Translations under genes and position numbers: made by a program
The notes under the pieces: generated by a model
Database searches by the model: none
What the model saw: the letters and a program-made list of their open reading frames with translations, nothing else
What the model was told of the DNA's origin: nothing
Shown: positions 17,259 through 24,447 of the stretch, in pieces
Layout: the number at the start of each line of letters is the position of its first letter
How positions within the stretch are numbered: position 1 is the first letter of the stretch
Assembly: GCF_000380985.1 (NCBI RefSeq)
Contig: NZ_KB905700.1
Location: 1 to 64,000 of the forward strand
Length of the DNA stretch: 64,000 nucleotides
From: Proteiniphilum acetatigenes DSM 18083
Lineage (GTDB): Bacteria; Bacteroidota; Bacteroidia; Bacteroidales; Dysgonomonadaceae
Reading direction: 5' to 3'

Positions 17259-17763
17259 ATACTTTATTCTCCTTTTTTCGGTTGTTTGTAATCATATCGC
17301 GAAGTTTTTTGCGCGCCCGGGAGAGGTTTACGGTGACGGCATTTTCCGTCATCGACATTATCTGGGCGATCTCCTCCAATTCCATCTCTTCCACATCTTT
17401 CATGCGGAGAATAGTTCGTTGCATTTCGGGCAGTGTATCGATCATACTACCGATGTGATTTATCATATCAGCTTGTTCCGTTTGTTGATGCGGATTGGGA
17501 GCGTTGTATTCAGTGTCGGCCGGAATTTCATGTGTGTGAATTGACTTCCGGATCATATCGAGGCACAGATTACGCATGGATGTGAGTACAAATGCCTGAT
17601 AATTGGCAATGGCATCCAATTGCTCGCGCTTTTCCCACAGGCGCATCATAAGTTCCTGCAATGCATCCTTTGCACTGCTTTCATCTTTTAGGATCGATAG
17701 TGCCATCCGATACGATTTATCGGAGAGGCAAAGGATCTGATATTGGAACTGCCGGACATTCAT
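17242..17763 (-). CDS. ECF (sigma-70 family) RNA polymerase sigma factor
   Basis: A 173-residue ECF sigma factor. Region 2 (about residues 8-75) contains YRMALSILKDESSAKDALQELMMRLW, where the DALQE helix is typical. Region 4 (about 108-160) contains LPEMQRTILRMKDVEEMELEEIAQIMSMTENAVTVNLSRARKKL, with a standard helix-turn-helix. It heads an operon with a one-pass membrane protein (17-nt overlap) and a small secreted protein, so it probably answers an envelope cue. Upstream is the bidirectional-looking terminator shared with rpsA. Confidence 0.94.
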   Translation of the reverse strand: MNVRQFQYQILCLSDKSYRMALSILKDESSAKDALQELMMRLWEKREQLDAIANYQAFVLTSMRNLCLDMIRKSIHTHEIPADTEYNAPNPHQQTEQADMINHIGSMIDTLPEMQRTILRMKDVEEMELEEIAQIMSMTENAVTVNLSRARKKLRDMITNNRKKENKVYERYR

Positions 17764-17833
17764 ATACTATATAGACGAATATAATGGGAAATTCTTACAT
17801 AACCCGGTCGATTTTTTTATAAAATAAATCCAT

Positions 17834-17867
17834 AAAAAAAAACTGCCCGGATTTCCGGGCAGTTTTT
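17834..17867 (-). terminator. Rho-independent terminator of rpsA
   Basis: A perfect 8-bp stem (CTGCCCGG 17843-17850, CCGGGCAG 17855-17862) with loop ATTT is flanked by A9 and T5, so it can work in both directions. It lies 23 bp after the rpsA stop and 70 bp upstream of the sigma-factor start. Confidence 0.92.
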
Positions 17868-17889
17868 ACATTATGTAGATAAAGAATGA

Positions 17890-19902
17890 TTATTCTTTCT
17901 CTGTTTCGGATTCTTCAATTTCAGCTTTGTTTTCTGCTTTCGGCTCTTCCGAAGCAGTTTCTTCCGCTTTCACTTCTGCCTTAGTTTCGGCAACTTCAGG
18001 AGTTTCTGCTTTGACCTCTTCGGTTTCAGCTTTTACTTCTTCTGCTTTTGCTTCCGCAGCTTTAGCCTCTTTGGCAGCTTCTTCCTGTTTTACCTTTTTA
18101 TTGAGTGCTTCTATTTTTTGGCTATCGAGTTTTTCCTTCAATGCAGCCAACTCTTCGATATCACCCAGGGTGGTTCTTTCCATTGCCGGGATAGCCGCAG
18201 CGGCTTCGTTTCCGCCTTCTTTTCTACCACCGGTACGCTTATTCCCTTTCTTCCTGGAATCATCTGCCAGATCTTCATGGATACGGCTGTGAGAGACAAT
18301 GATACGTTTTGCATCTTTATTGAACTCAATTACTTTGAATTCCAGTTTCTCATCCAACTGTGCCTGAGAGTTATCCTCTTTCACAAGGTGTTTGGGTGTT
18401 GCGAATCCTTCCACGCCATAAGGCAGAGAAACAACTGCCCCCTTGTCGAGCATTTCGATAATAGTACCTTCGTGGATGGACCCTACAGTGAAAATGGTTT
18501 CAAATACATCCCATGGATTTTCTTCCAATTGTTTGTGGCCAAGGCTCAAACGACGGTTCTCCTTGTCGATGTCGAGTACCTGTACTTCTATAGGAGCACC
18601 GATCTCTGTCACTTCGCTCGGATGTTTGATCTTCTTCGTCCATGAGAGGTCGGAGATATGGATCAATCCTTCTACGCCGTCTTCAATCTCCACAAAAGCA
18701 CCGAAGTTGGTGAAATTGCGTACTGTAGCAGTGTGTGTGCTGCCAACAGGATATTTCTGTTCGATATCTTCCCATGGATCGGGTTTGAGTTGTTTAATAC
18801 CGAGAGACATCTTGCGTTCGTCGCGATCGAGTGTAAGGATGACTGCTTCCACTTCTTCGCCTACGTTCATGAAATCCTGAGCACTGTGCAGATGCTGTGT
18901 CCAGCTCATTTCCGAAACGTGGATCAAACCTTCTACACCCGGCGCTATTTCCACAAATGCACCGTAATCGGCAATCACAACTACCTTACCTTTAACGATG
19001 TCACCCACTTTCAGATTTTCACTCAAGGAATCCCATGGGTGCGGAGTCAATTGTTTCAGACCAAGGGCGATGCGTTTTTTCTCGTTGTCGAAGTCGAGGA
19101 TTACCACGTTGATCTTGTCATCCAGCTTCACTACTTCATCCGGATGTTGAATGCGTCCCCATGAAAGGTCGGTAATATGCACAAGACCGTCTACACCGCC
19201 AAGGTCGACGAATACACCGTAGGAAGTGATGTTCTTCACGACACCTTCGAGTACTTGTCCTTTTTCGAGTTTTGAAATGATCTCTTTTTTCTGCTGTTCA
19301 AGCTCTTCCTCAATCAGAGCTTTGTGCGATACTACTACATTCTTGTATTCAGGGTTGATTTTTACCACCTTGAATTCCATTGTCTTATCGACAAAGATGT
19401 CGTAATCACGGATAGGCTTCACATCAATCTGTGAACCCGGGAGGAATGCTTCGATACCGAATACATCCACGATCATACCACCTTTTGTACGGCATTTGAT
19501 GTATCCGTTAATAACTTCGTTGTTTTCGAGCGCGGCATTGACCCGATCCCAGGAACGGGAAGCACGTGCTTTTTTGTGAGAAAGGATCAACTGTCCTTTT
19601 TTATCTTCCTGGCTTTCGATGTACACTTCTACTTCGTCGCCAACTTTCAGATTGGGGTTGTAACGGAATTCATTCATTGATACCACACCATCGGATTTGT
19701 AACCGATATTTACAACCACTTCGCGTTTGTTCATGGAGGTCACGATACCGGTTACTACTTCCTTGTCGTTGATCTTGTTCAAGGTGTTATCGTAGCTCTC
19801 GGTAAGCTTTTCTTTGCTTTCTTTGCTGTAGGAGTCCCCTTCAGCATAGGCGGCCCAGTCGAAATTTTCTATTGGAGCCACATTGTTTAAATTTTCTGTC
19901 AT
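17890..19902 (-). CDS. rpsA: 30S ribosomal protein S1
   Basis: A 670-residue ribosomal protein that binds mRNA on the small subunit. Six S1 RNA-binding repeats are visible, the later ones nearly regular: GQVLEGVVKNITSYGVFVDLGGVDGLVHITDLSWG (about 215-250), then repeats with GDIVKGKVVVIADYGAFVEI, GSTHTATVRNFTNFGAFVEI and GSIHEGTIIEMLDKGAVVSL. After about residue 550 comes a basic linker (RKKGNKRTGGRKEGG) and then an Ala/Lys/Glu-rich tail of about 100 residues built from AEEVKAETEEVKAE-like units. The repeats and length fit Bacteroidota S1 plus this tail. S1 matters greatly in this phylum, where Shine-Dalgarno pairing is rare. Its promoter and terminator are both clear. Confidence 0.97.
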   Translation of the reverse strand: MTENLNNVAPIENFDWAAYAEGDSYSKESKEKLTESYDNTLNKINDKEVVTGIVTSMNKREVVVNIGYKSDGVVSMNEFRYNPNLKVGDEVEVYIESQEDKKGQLILSHKKARASRSWDRVNAALENNEVINGYIKCRTKGGMIVDVFGIEAFLPGSQIDVKPIRDYDIFVDKTMEFKVVKINPEYKNVVVSHKALIEEELEQQKKEIISKLEKGQVLEGVVKNITSYGVFVDLGGVDGLVHITDLSWGRIQHPDEVVKLDDKINVVILDFDNEKKRIALGLKQLTPHPWDSLSENLKVGDIVKGKVVVIADYGAFVEIAPGVEGLIHVSEMSWTQHLHSAQDFMNVGEEVEAVILTLDRDERKMSLGIKQLKPDPWEDIEQKYPVGSTHTATVRNFTNFGAFVEIEDGVEGLIHISDLSWTKKIKHPSEVTEIGAPIEVQVLDIDKENRRLSLGHKQLEENPWDVFETIFTVGSIHEGTIIEMLDKGAVVSLPYGVEGFATPKHLVKEDNSQAQLDEKLEFKVIEFNKDAKRIIVSHSRIHEDLADDSRKKGNKRTGGRKEGGNEAAAAIPAMERTTLGDIEELAALKEKLDSQKIEALNKKVKQEEAAKEAKAAEAKAEEVKAETEEVKAETPEVAETKAEVKAEETASEEPKAENKAEIEESETEKE

Positions 19903-19960
19903 TTGTTGTGAGTAATAATTTTCAATTAAATAAGTGAGACATTATATTAATATAAAAAAC

Positions 19961-20006
19961 GGTGCAAAGGTAGTTGTTTCTTTGTTAAAAGACAACTATT
20001 TGCACC
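19961..20006. repeat. Inverted repeat overlapping the rpsA promoter
   Basis: GGTGCAAA-GG-TAGTTGT (19961-19977) and ACAACTATTTGCACC (19992-20006) form a 15-bp inverted repeat with a 2-nt bulge and a 14-nt spacer. The -7 box is in one arm and the -33 box in the other, so a bound protein or a cruciform would block or shape rpsA transcription. Confidence 0.75.
19965..19996 (-). promoter_or_regulatory. rpsA: Promoter of rpsA
   Basis: On the minus strand GTTG (19993-19996) is followed 20 bp later by TACCTTTG (19965-19972), an exact match to the Bacteroidota -7 TAnnTTTG box. It leaves a leader of roughly 55 nt before the ATG at 19902. Both boxes lie in the arms of an inverted repeat. Confidence 0.85.
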
Positions 20007-20024
20007 ATTATTTATGGTCATTTG

Positions 20025-20058
20025 TTCAAGTTTCGGAAGTCGTGTGATTGCAACTAAA
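20025..20058. repeat. 34-bp dispersed repeat, copy A
   Basis: It matches 63824-63857 at 31 of 34 positions in the same orientation (starts TTCAAGTTTCG, ends CAACTAAA). Both copies are intergenic. Confidence 0.8.
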
Positions 20059-20113
20059 TCCTTCGATTGACGATATTTCGTGACCCATAATAGTTCTTAT
20101 TCACTAAAGTTAG

Positions 20114-20178
20114 ATATTTGCTCGCCATGGCATAGCTCAAGCAAGCTTGGCTCTGCTCATTTGGCTTAACGCAAATAT
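20114..20178 (-). repeat. Structured stem-loop repeat, copy 2
   Basis: Arms ATATTTGC (20114-20121) and GCAAATAT (20171-20178) enclose exactly 49 nt. Inside, GCC (20124-20126) pairs with GGC (20163-20165) around a 36-nt core identical to copy 1 at 8861-8896. Copy 1 has GCT/AGC and different outer arms, so both helices vary with pairing kept. It lies downstream of the DJ-1 gene on the minus strand, as copy 1 lies downstream of its gene. Confidence 0.85.
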
Positions 20179-20183
20179 TCACT

Positions 20184-20220
20184 AAAAGAGTAGAAGTCGC
20201 TTCGCTTGACTACTCTTTTT
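20184..20220. terminator. Hairpin with A/T-rich flanks, terminator-like
   Basis: AAAAGAGTAG (20184-20193) pairs with CTACTCTTTT (20210-20219) around a 16-nt loop; T runs follow on the plus strand and, through the A run, on the minus strand. It is 70-105 bp downstream of the DJ-1 gene and could end its transcript. Confidence 0.55.
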
Positions 20221-20287
20221 GTGCTCACTTCGAACTATGGGTTCCAACAAAATATCTAAATATCTCGTCTTTAGTTATATTCAGTGC

Positions 20288-20833
20288 TCAGAGTAACAGA
20301 CCGTTTTGGACTTCCTGACGCGTTTTGAGGCCGGCAATCTGCTCTACCAGCCTTAATGCAAAGTCGAATACCAGTCCGGGACCTCTCCCTGTGGTGATAT
20401 TGTCGTCGACTACTACATTTTCACCTGTTGTTTGTGCACCTGTCAATTCGGCTTCAAATCCGGGATAGCAGGTAGCCCGTTTATCTTTAAGCAGGCCGAG
20501 TCCTCCCAAGACTATGGGGGCGGCACATATAGCAGCGATTAGCTTTCCTTCGGCATCGAACTTTGTGATCAGTTCTTTCAATGCTTCGTGTTCATTGAGA
20601 TTTTTGGCACCCGGCATTCCGCCTGGCAAAACCAGCACCTCTACTCCAGAAAAATCGGCTTCCTGAAAGGTTTTATCTGCTATGACCGGTATATTATGTG
20701 CGCCGGTCACGGTTTTTTCATCCGAAATGGATATGGTTTCAACAGCTATCTGCGCTCTTCTCAAAATGTCTACGGTGGCAAGCGCTTCAATTTCTTCAAA
20801 ACCGTTTGCTAAAAAGAGGGCTACTTTCTTCAT
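20288..20833 (-). CDS. DJ-1/PfpI family protein
   Basis: A 181-residue cytoplasmic protein of the DJ-1 subgroup (YajL/DJ-1-like). It has the family's Glu near the N terminus (FEEIEA), the VLPGG strand, and the nucleophile elbow AAICAAP with Cys103, the residue matching human DJ-1 Cys106. The length is typical. Members act in defence against reactive carbonyls and oxidative stress; glyoxalase or deglycase activity has been proposed and disputed. It starts 12 nt after the TonB-like gene, in the same direction, so it is probably the last gene of the TonB/Exb operon. Confidence 0.93.
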   Translation of the reverse strand: MKKVALFLANGFEEIEALATVDILRRAQIAVETISISDEKTVTGAHNIPVIADKTFQEADFSGVEVLVLPGGMPGAKNLNEHEALKELITKFDAEGKLIAAICAAPIVLGGLGLLKDKRATCYPGFEAELTGAQTTGENVVVDDNITTGRGPGLVFDFALRLVEQIAGLKTRQEVQNGLLL

Positions 20834-20845
20834 GATTGTAGTTTT

Positions 20846-21628
20846 TTAGTTGAGATTGAATCGATAAGTAATGGTTCCCTGCTGGTTGTTAGCAGAGTTA
20901 ATCGCATTGAATTTGGTCCTTCTTGCGGCCCGCAATGCTTCCTCACGGAGAGTGGCACTGGGAGTATTTGTCCCTCGCCCGATCTCTGCATGGATTACAT
21001 TGCCGGCAGGATCTACTGTGATATTAACAACAACAGTGCCGTAATCGTTCACGGTGTAATTGGGTTGGCCCAATCCTCCGCTTCCGAGACTACGCCCACC
21101 CAAGTCGTAGGAACCGATTCCACCGGTCCCGGTAGGTGAGCCTTGCGTAGCGTTTCCGGTGGAAACTCCCTGTGTACCTTCGCCTTCCGTATTGCCACGG
21201 CTTCCCGAACTTTCTCCGAAGAGTCCCGACATCTGCCGGTTGATTTCCCGTTTGCGCGCTTCCTCTTCTCTCCTGCGTCGCTCGGCCTCTTCCTGTGCCC
21301 TGCGTTCCGCCGCCAATTGTTCCTTACGTCGTTCTTCTTCCCGTTCCGCTTCCACGTCAATAGTCGGCTCCGTTGTTTGGGTAATCAACGGTTCGGTCGG
21401 AGAATAGGGTGGAATCTCAGGTGATGGGGTGGGTGTAGGTGTCACTTCCGTTATAGGTGGTTCAGCGATACCGAAGGCATCTTCGGTGGTTCCGAACATT
21501 ACCGGTATCCCTTCCAGTTCCTCAGGCGGAAATGATAATGTGAAAACAGAGAATAACAAGATGAGGAAAAGCAATATCGTAAAAATTACCGTTCCTATTA
21601 TTCCTCCTATTTTTTCTCTTGTGATCAT
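20846..21628 (-). CDS. TonB family energy transducer
   Basis: A 260-residue inner-membrane protein. One membrane anchor lies at about residues 9-31; then a Pro/Thr/Glu-rich periplasmic linker (TPTPTPSPEIPPYSPTEP), a long charged coiled-coil stretch of Glu/Arg (about 95-130), a Gly/Ser-rich region, and a C-terminal TonB domain (YGTVVVNITVDPAGNVIHAEI, to residue 260). It transmits proton-motive force from ExbB/ExbD to outer-membrane receptors such as the SusC proteins. The exbD and exbB genes are upstream in the same direction, with a TIM-barrel gene between. Confidence 0.92.
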   Translation of the reverse strand: MITREKIGGIIGTVIFTILLFLILLFSVFTLSFPPEELEGIPVMFGTTEDAFGIAEPPITEVTPTPTPSPEIPPYSPTEPLITQTTEPTIDVEAEREEERRKEQLAAERRAQEEAERRRREEEARKREINRQMSGLFGESSGSRGNTEGEGTQGVSTGNATQGSPTGTGGIGSYDLGGRSLGSGGLGQPNYTVNDYGTVVVNITVDPAGNVIHAEIGRGTNTPSATLREEALRAARRTKFNAINSANNQQGTITYRFNLN

Positions 21629-21670
21629 ATTTTCTGATAACTGAATTTATGTATACTTAATCGGGACATT

Positions 21671-22330
21671 TTATTCGCTTCGGTAGCGTAGCATTATTTC
21701 CTTGAACAATTCGGCTGTTGTGGGCGGCGTATAGGAAACCGCATTGGCACCGGCTTCAATTACCTGCCTGATGGTCTCATCTGTCTTTCCGCCTGTGGCA
21801 ATAATGGGAATATCATCATTTATATCCCTGATCTTTTTTACGATGTCCGCCGTTTTATCCGCTCCTGAAACGTTGAAGATATCTATCCCCGCCTTGATAC
21901 GTTCTCTGATATCGTCTTTTCCCGATACGATGGTAATGATGATAGGAATATCTATCTTATTTTTCATCTTCTCAATCGTCTCGTTCTGGGTGGGTTTATT
22001 CAATATGACACCCAGGGCACCCTGGAATTCTGCATCGAGTGCAAGCTCTATGCTTCTTTCTCCGGAGGTGATACCTCCGCCAACACCACAGAATATCGGT
22101 TTATCGGCAGCAAGGATAAGTGCATGCGATATCAGAGGCTGAGGTGTGAACGGATAAACGGCTATAATCGCATCGGCATTGGTATTGCGGATGATGGCGA
22201 CATCGGTACTGAACAAGAAAGACTTTAACGACTGCCCGAAAATGTTGATCCCCGAGCAGGTGTCGATGATTTCAGGAACCTTTACTATATTTTTCCTGAG
22301 TCGACCGGGATATGATGGAGCCTTTCTCAT
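21671..22330 (-). CDS. TIM-barrel protein of unknown function between exbD and tonB
   Basis: A 219-residue soluble protein with repeated beta/alpha units: ADAIIAVYPF, KPIFCGVGGGI, GALGVILNKP, IPIIITIVSG, GIDIFNVSGAD, IPIIATGGKTDETIRQVIEAGANAVSYTPP. The GG near the end and the IATGGK segment resemble the phosphate-binding loops of ribulose-phosphate-binding TIM barrels. I do not recognise a specific enzyme. It is 10 nt after exbD and 42 nt before the TonB gene, so it is cotranscribed with the energy module for no obvious reason. A metabolic role unrelated to TonB is possible. Confidence 0.75.
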   Translation of the reverse strand: MRKAPSYPGRLRKNIVKVPEIIDTCSGINIFGQSLKSFLFSTDVAIIRNTNADAIIAVYPFTPQPLISHALILAADKPIFCGVGGGITSGERSIELALDAEFQGALGVILNKPTQNETIEKMKNKIDIPIIITIVSGKDDIRERIKAGIDIFNVSGADKTADIVKKIRDINDDIPIIATGGKTDETIRQVIEAGANAVSYTPPTTAELFKEIMLRYRSE

Positions 22331-22340
22331 TTCTTATTTT

Positions 22341-22748
22341 TTAATTCGGTCGCGTCATCAGTACCATTTTGAATTGGTTCTGATTGGCAATATCCAGCAC
22401 ACGGACAATTTCCCGGTAGGGGACGGTCTCATCTGCATAAAGTGCGACGAATATACTGGGATCGGCCGAATAGACCGATTGCAGGAAAGGTGTGATATCT
22501 TCGAAAGATACCTGCCGTTCCGTTTCATTGGCATTTGCCACGTAATAATTAAGATCCTTGTCTATCGTTACCCGTGTAATAGGTTTTGCTTGGGTCTGTT
22601 GCTGAGACCTTGGCAATAACACCTGTATGGAATTAGGTACGACAAAGGTAGAGGTGATCATAAAGAAAATAAGCAGCAGGAAGATCACATCTGTCATGGA
22701 TGCCATGCTGAAATTAGTCTCTATTGTAAACCGTTGTTTTAAAGCCAT
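22341..22748 (-). CDS. exbD: ExbD/TolR family protein
   Basis: A 135-residue proton-channel subunit: short cytoplasmic N terminus (MALKQRFTIETNFSMASMTDVIF), one membrane helix at about residues 18-38 carrying the conserved Asp (MTDVIFLLLIFFMITSTFV), and a periplasmic domain. It works with ExbB to energise TonB. It lies 87 nt after exbB, and the gap contains a low-complexity GATTTGTTGATTT repeat. Confidence 0.95.
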   Translation of the reverse strand: MALKQRFTIETNFSMASMTDVIFLLLIFFMITSTFVVPNSIQVLLPRSQQQTQAKPITRVTIDKDLNYYVANANETERQVSFEDITPFLQSVYSADPSIFVALYADETVPYREIVRVLDIANQNQFKMVLMTRPN

Positions 22749-22835
22749 TTTATTGATTTGTTGATTTGTTGATTTATTGATTTGATGATTGGGTAGTTTG
22801 GTGATTTGATGATAATCAACACATCATCACATCAA
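22749..22835. repeat. GATTTGTTGATTTG-type low-complexity repeat
   Basis: The exbB-exbD gap consists of variants of TTGATTTGTTGATTTG and TGATGATTTG, ending in CATCATCACATCAA, which could pair back on the first part. The same words fill 39950-40020. Confidence 0.75.
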
Positions 22836-23549
22836 TTAAGCTGCCGGTTCATTGAGAATATCCATGAACTCCATGATTCTCATCTCTAATCTATTTACAA
22901 TTCCCTTGATCCGAGTGGTGAGATAGTTGTAAGCAAATAGTGCAATAATCCCCACAATAAGCCCGGCAACGGTAGTCACCAATGCTTCGTAAATACCGGC
23001 GGAAAGGGTGGTTATACTCACGTTAGCCCCTGCGTTTGCCATACTCATAAAAGCACTCACCATTCCTGTCACGGTACCAAGGAACCCAACCATAGGAGCA
23101 CCCGATGCAGAAGTAGCCAGTACCTGTAATCCCTTTTCCAACTTAGAAATCTCAATATTTCCCTGGTTTTCAATGGCAGACATCACATCCGCTGTGGGTC
23201 TCCCTAAACGGGAAATACCTTTTTCCACCATACGGGCTGAAGGAGTGTCGGTATTGCGGCAGAGTGCAACCGCAGCGTCGATTTTACCGTCGTGGATATA
23301 ATCTTTGATGCGATTCATAAATGAATTGTCCTCTTTGCTTTCTTTGTTGATAACTAATGTTCTCTCAATAAGAACATAAATAGTCATCAGCAGAAGGATG
23401 AGCAGAACGATCATCAACCAACCGCCTTTCAGGGCAAGATCGAAAGCATTCATTGTGACAGCTTCGGTCTCGGCAGTCGCTACTTGCTGCATGGTGTCAT
23501 AAATTGCCTGGGCTGTATCTCCCGGCACCGGTATTTGCAATAAATTCAT
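22836..23549 (-). CDS. exbB: ExbB/TolQ/MotA family proton channel protein
   Basis: A 237-residue inner-membrane protein with three helices: about residues 42-64 (WLMIVLLILLLMTIYVLIE), and a pair near 150-215 (GFLGTVTGMVSAFMSMA; LVTTVAGLIVGIIALFAYNYL). The ISRLGRPTADVMSAIENQGNIEISKLEKGLQVLATSASGAPMVGFLGTVTGM region is the family signature. It forms the motor with ExbD and powers the TonB protein encoded downstream. The 64-bp gap to pdxJ is too short to decide whether the two are one transcript. Confidence 0.95.
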   Translation of the reverse strand: MNLLQIPVPGDTAQAIYDTMQQVATAETEAVTMNAFDLALKGGWLMIVLLILLLMTIYVLIERTLVINKESKEDNSFMNRIKDYIHDGKIDAAVALCRNTDTPSARMVEKGISRLGRPTADVMSAIENQGNIEISKLEKGLQVLATSASGAPMVGFLGTVTGMVSAFMSMANAGANVSITTLSAGIYEALVTTVAGLIVGIIALFAYNYLTTRIKGIVNRLEMRIMEFMDILNEPAA

Positions 23550-23613
23550 TTCACGCGATTATTATATTTACATTCTGATTTGTTTTGCGGATAAAGATAG
23601 TCAATTTGGATAG

Positions 23614-24345
23614 TCAAACCTCTTCTGGAGACTCTTTTAAACAATTTTTATACGCTTTTATTGTTTCTTTCAACCCCATGTAGAGAGCATCGCTAATGAG
23701 CGAATGACCTATTGATACTTCTTTTAGCCAGGGGATATTCTGGTAAAGGTAAGCGAGGTTCTCCAGATTCAGATCGTGCCCTGCATTTACGCCTAATCCG
23801 AGGTTTTTCGCCAGAGTGGCAGCTTCAATAAAGGGTGCTATCGCCTTTTCCCTGTCTGCCCGGTATGCTTCGGCGTAAGGACCCGTATAGAGTTCAACTC
23901 GGTCAGTACCGATTTGCGACGCCATCCGTACCATTTCCGGATTGGCATTGATGAAAATGGAGGTGCGTACCCCCATTGCCTGAAACTCATTGACAACATC
24001 GGTCAGAAAATCTTTATGTGTAACGGTATCCCATCCCGCGTCTGAGGTGATAGCATCATGGGAGTCGGGTACAAGCGTTACCTGTGTGGGTCTGATTTTT
24101 CTGATCAGAGAGATGAATTCCGGCGTAGGATTCCCCTCGATATTGAATTCCGTATATACTTTTGCCTGTAAATCAAATACATCGGTATAGCGGATGTGGC
24201 GCTGATCGGGACGGGGATGTACCGTAATGCCTTCTGCTCCGAAAAGCTGGCAATCGATAACCACCTGCACCAGATCGGGGATATTTCCACCGCGCGCATT
24301 TCTCAAAGTAGCTACTTTGTTTACATTTACACTGAGTTTGGTCAT
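23614..24345 (-). CDS. pdxJ: Pyridoxine 5'-phosphate synthase
   Basis: The final enzyme of the DXP-dependent vitamin B6 pathway, condensing 3-amino-2-oxopropyl phosphate with deoxyxylulose 5-phosphate. I chose the ATG at 24343-24345, giving MTKLSVNVNKVATLRNARGG, the conserved family N terminus; an ATG 36 nt further upstream only adds a hydrophobic, non-conserved MKVPTGFYFFLF. Visible motifs: GAEGITVHPRPDQRHI, FNIEGNPTPEF, TLVPDSHDAITSDAGWD, NAGHDLNLENL and the terminal SIGHSLISDALYMGL. It is divergent from a small ACT-like gene and shares with it a 14-bp palindrome. Confidence 0.96.
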   Translation of the reverse strand: MTKLSVNVNKVATLRNARGGNIPDLVQVVIDCQLFGAEGITVHPRPDQRHIRYTDVFDLQAKVYTEFNIEGNPTPEFISLIRKIRPTQVTLVPDSHDAITSDAGWDTVTHKDFLTDVVNEFQAMGVRTSIFINANPEMVRMASQIGTDRVELYTGPYAEAYRADREKAIAPFIEAATLAKNLGLGVNAGHDLNLENLAYLYQNIPWLKEVSIGHSLISDALYMGLKETIKAYKNCLKESPEEV

Positions 24346-24384
24346 AAAAAGAAAAAAATAAAAACCCGTAGGAACTTTCAAATA

Positions 24385-24398
24385 GGCAAAATTTTGCC
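24385..24398. promoter_or_regulatory. Perfect palindrome between pdxJ and the divergent small gene
   Basis: GGCAAAATTTTGCC is self-complementary and lies 40 bp from the pdxJ start and 50 bp from the start of the plus-strand gene. CATCTTTG follows on the plus strand and TATTTG on the minus strand, both -7-like, so it could be an operator acting in both directions. Confidence 0.4.
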
Positions 24399-24447
24399 AT
24401 CTTTGTAAATCAGATACAAAAGTAATACGAAATAACCGTTTTGCGCA

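Larger units (their letters stand above)
19903..20287. other. 385-bp intergenic region, promoter plus nested palindromes
   Basis: No gene is visible. From the rpsA side it holds the promoter with its inverted repeat, a 34-bp dispersed repeat (20025-20058), and then a set of nested inverted repeats: ACCCATAATAGTTC (20083-20096) against GAACTATGGGT (20232-20242), stem-loop repeat copy 2 (20114-20178), and a hairpin AAAAGAGTAG..CTACTCTTTT (20184-20219). CAACTAAA (20051-20058) faces TTTAGTT at the far end. Confidence 0.75.

Noticed and set aside
17927-18880. Long open frames on the plus strand opposite rpsA
   Set aside because: They mirror the repetitive, Glu/Lys-rich coding sequence of rpsA and show no protein family features.
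20288-20833. Intracellular protease (PfpI) assignment of the DJ-1 gene
   Set aside because: The Cys elbow and length fit the DJ-1/YajL subgroup better; protease activity is not supported.
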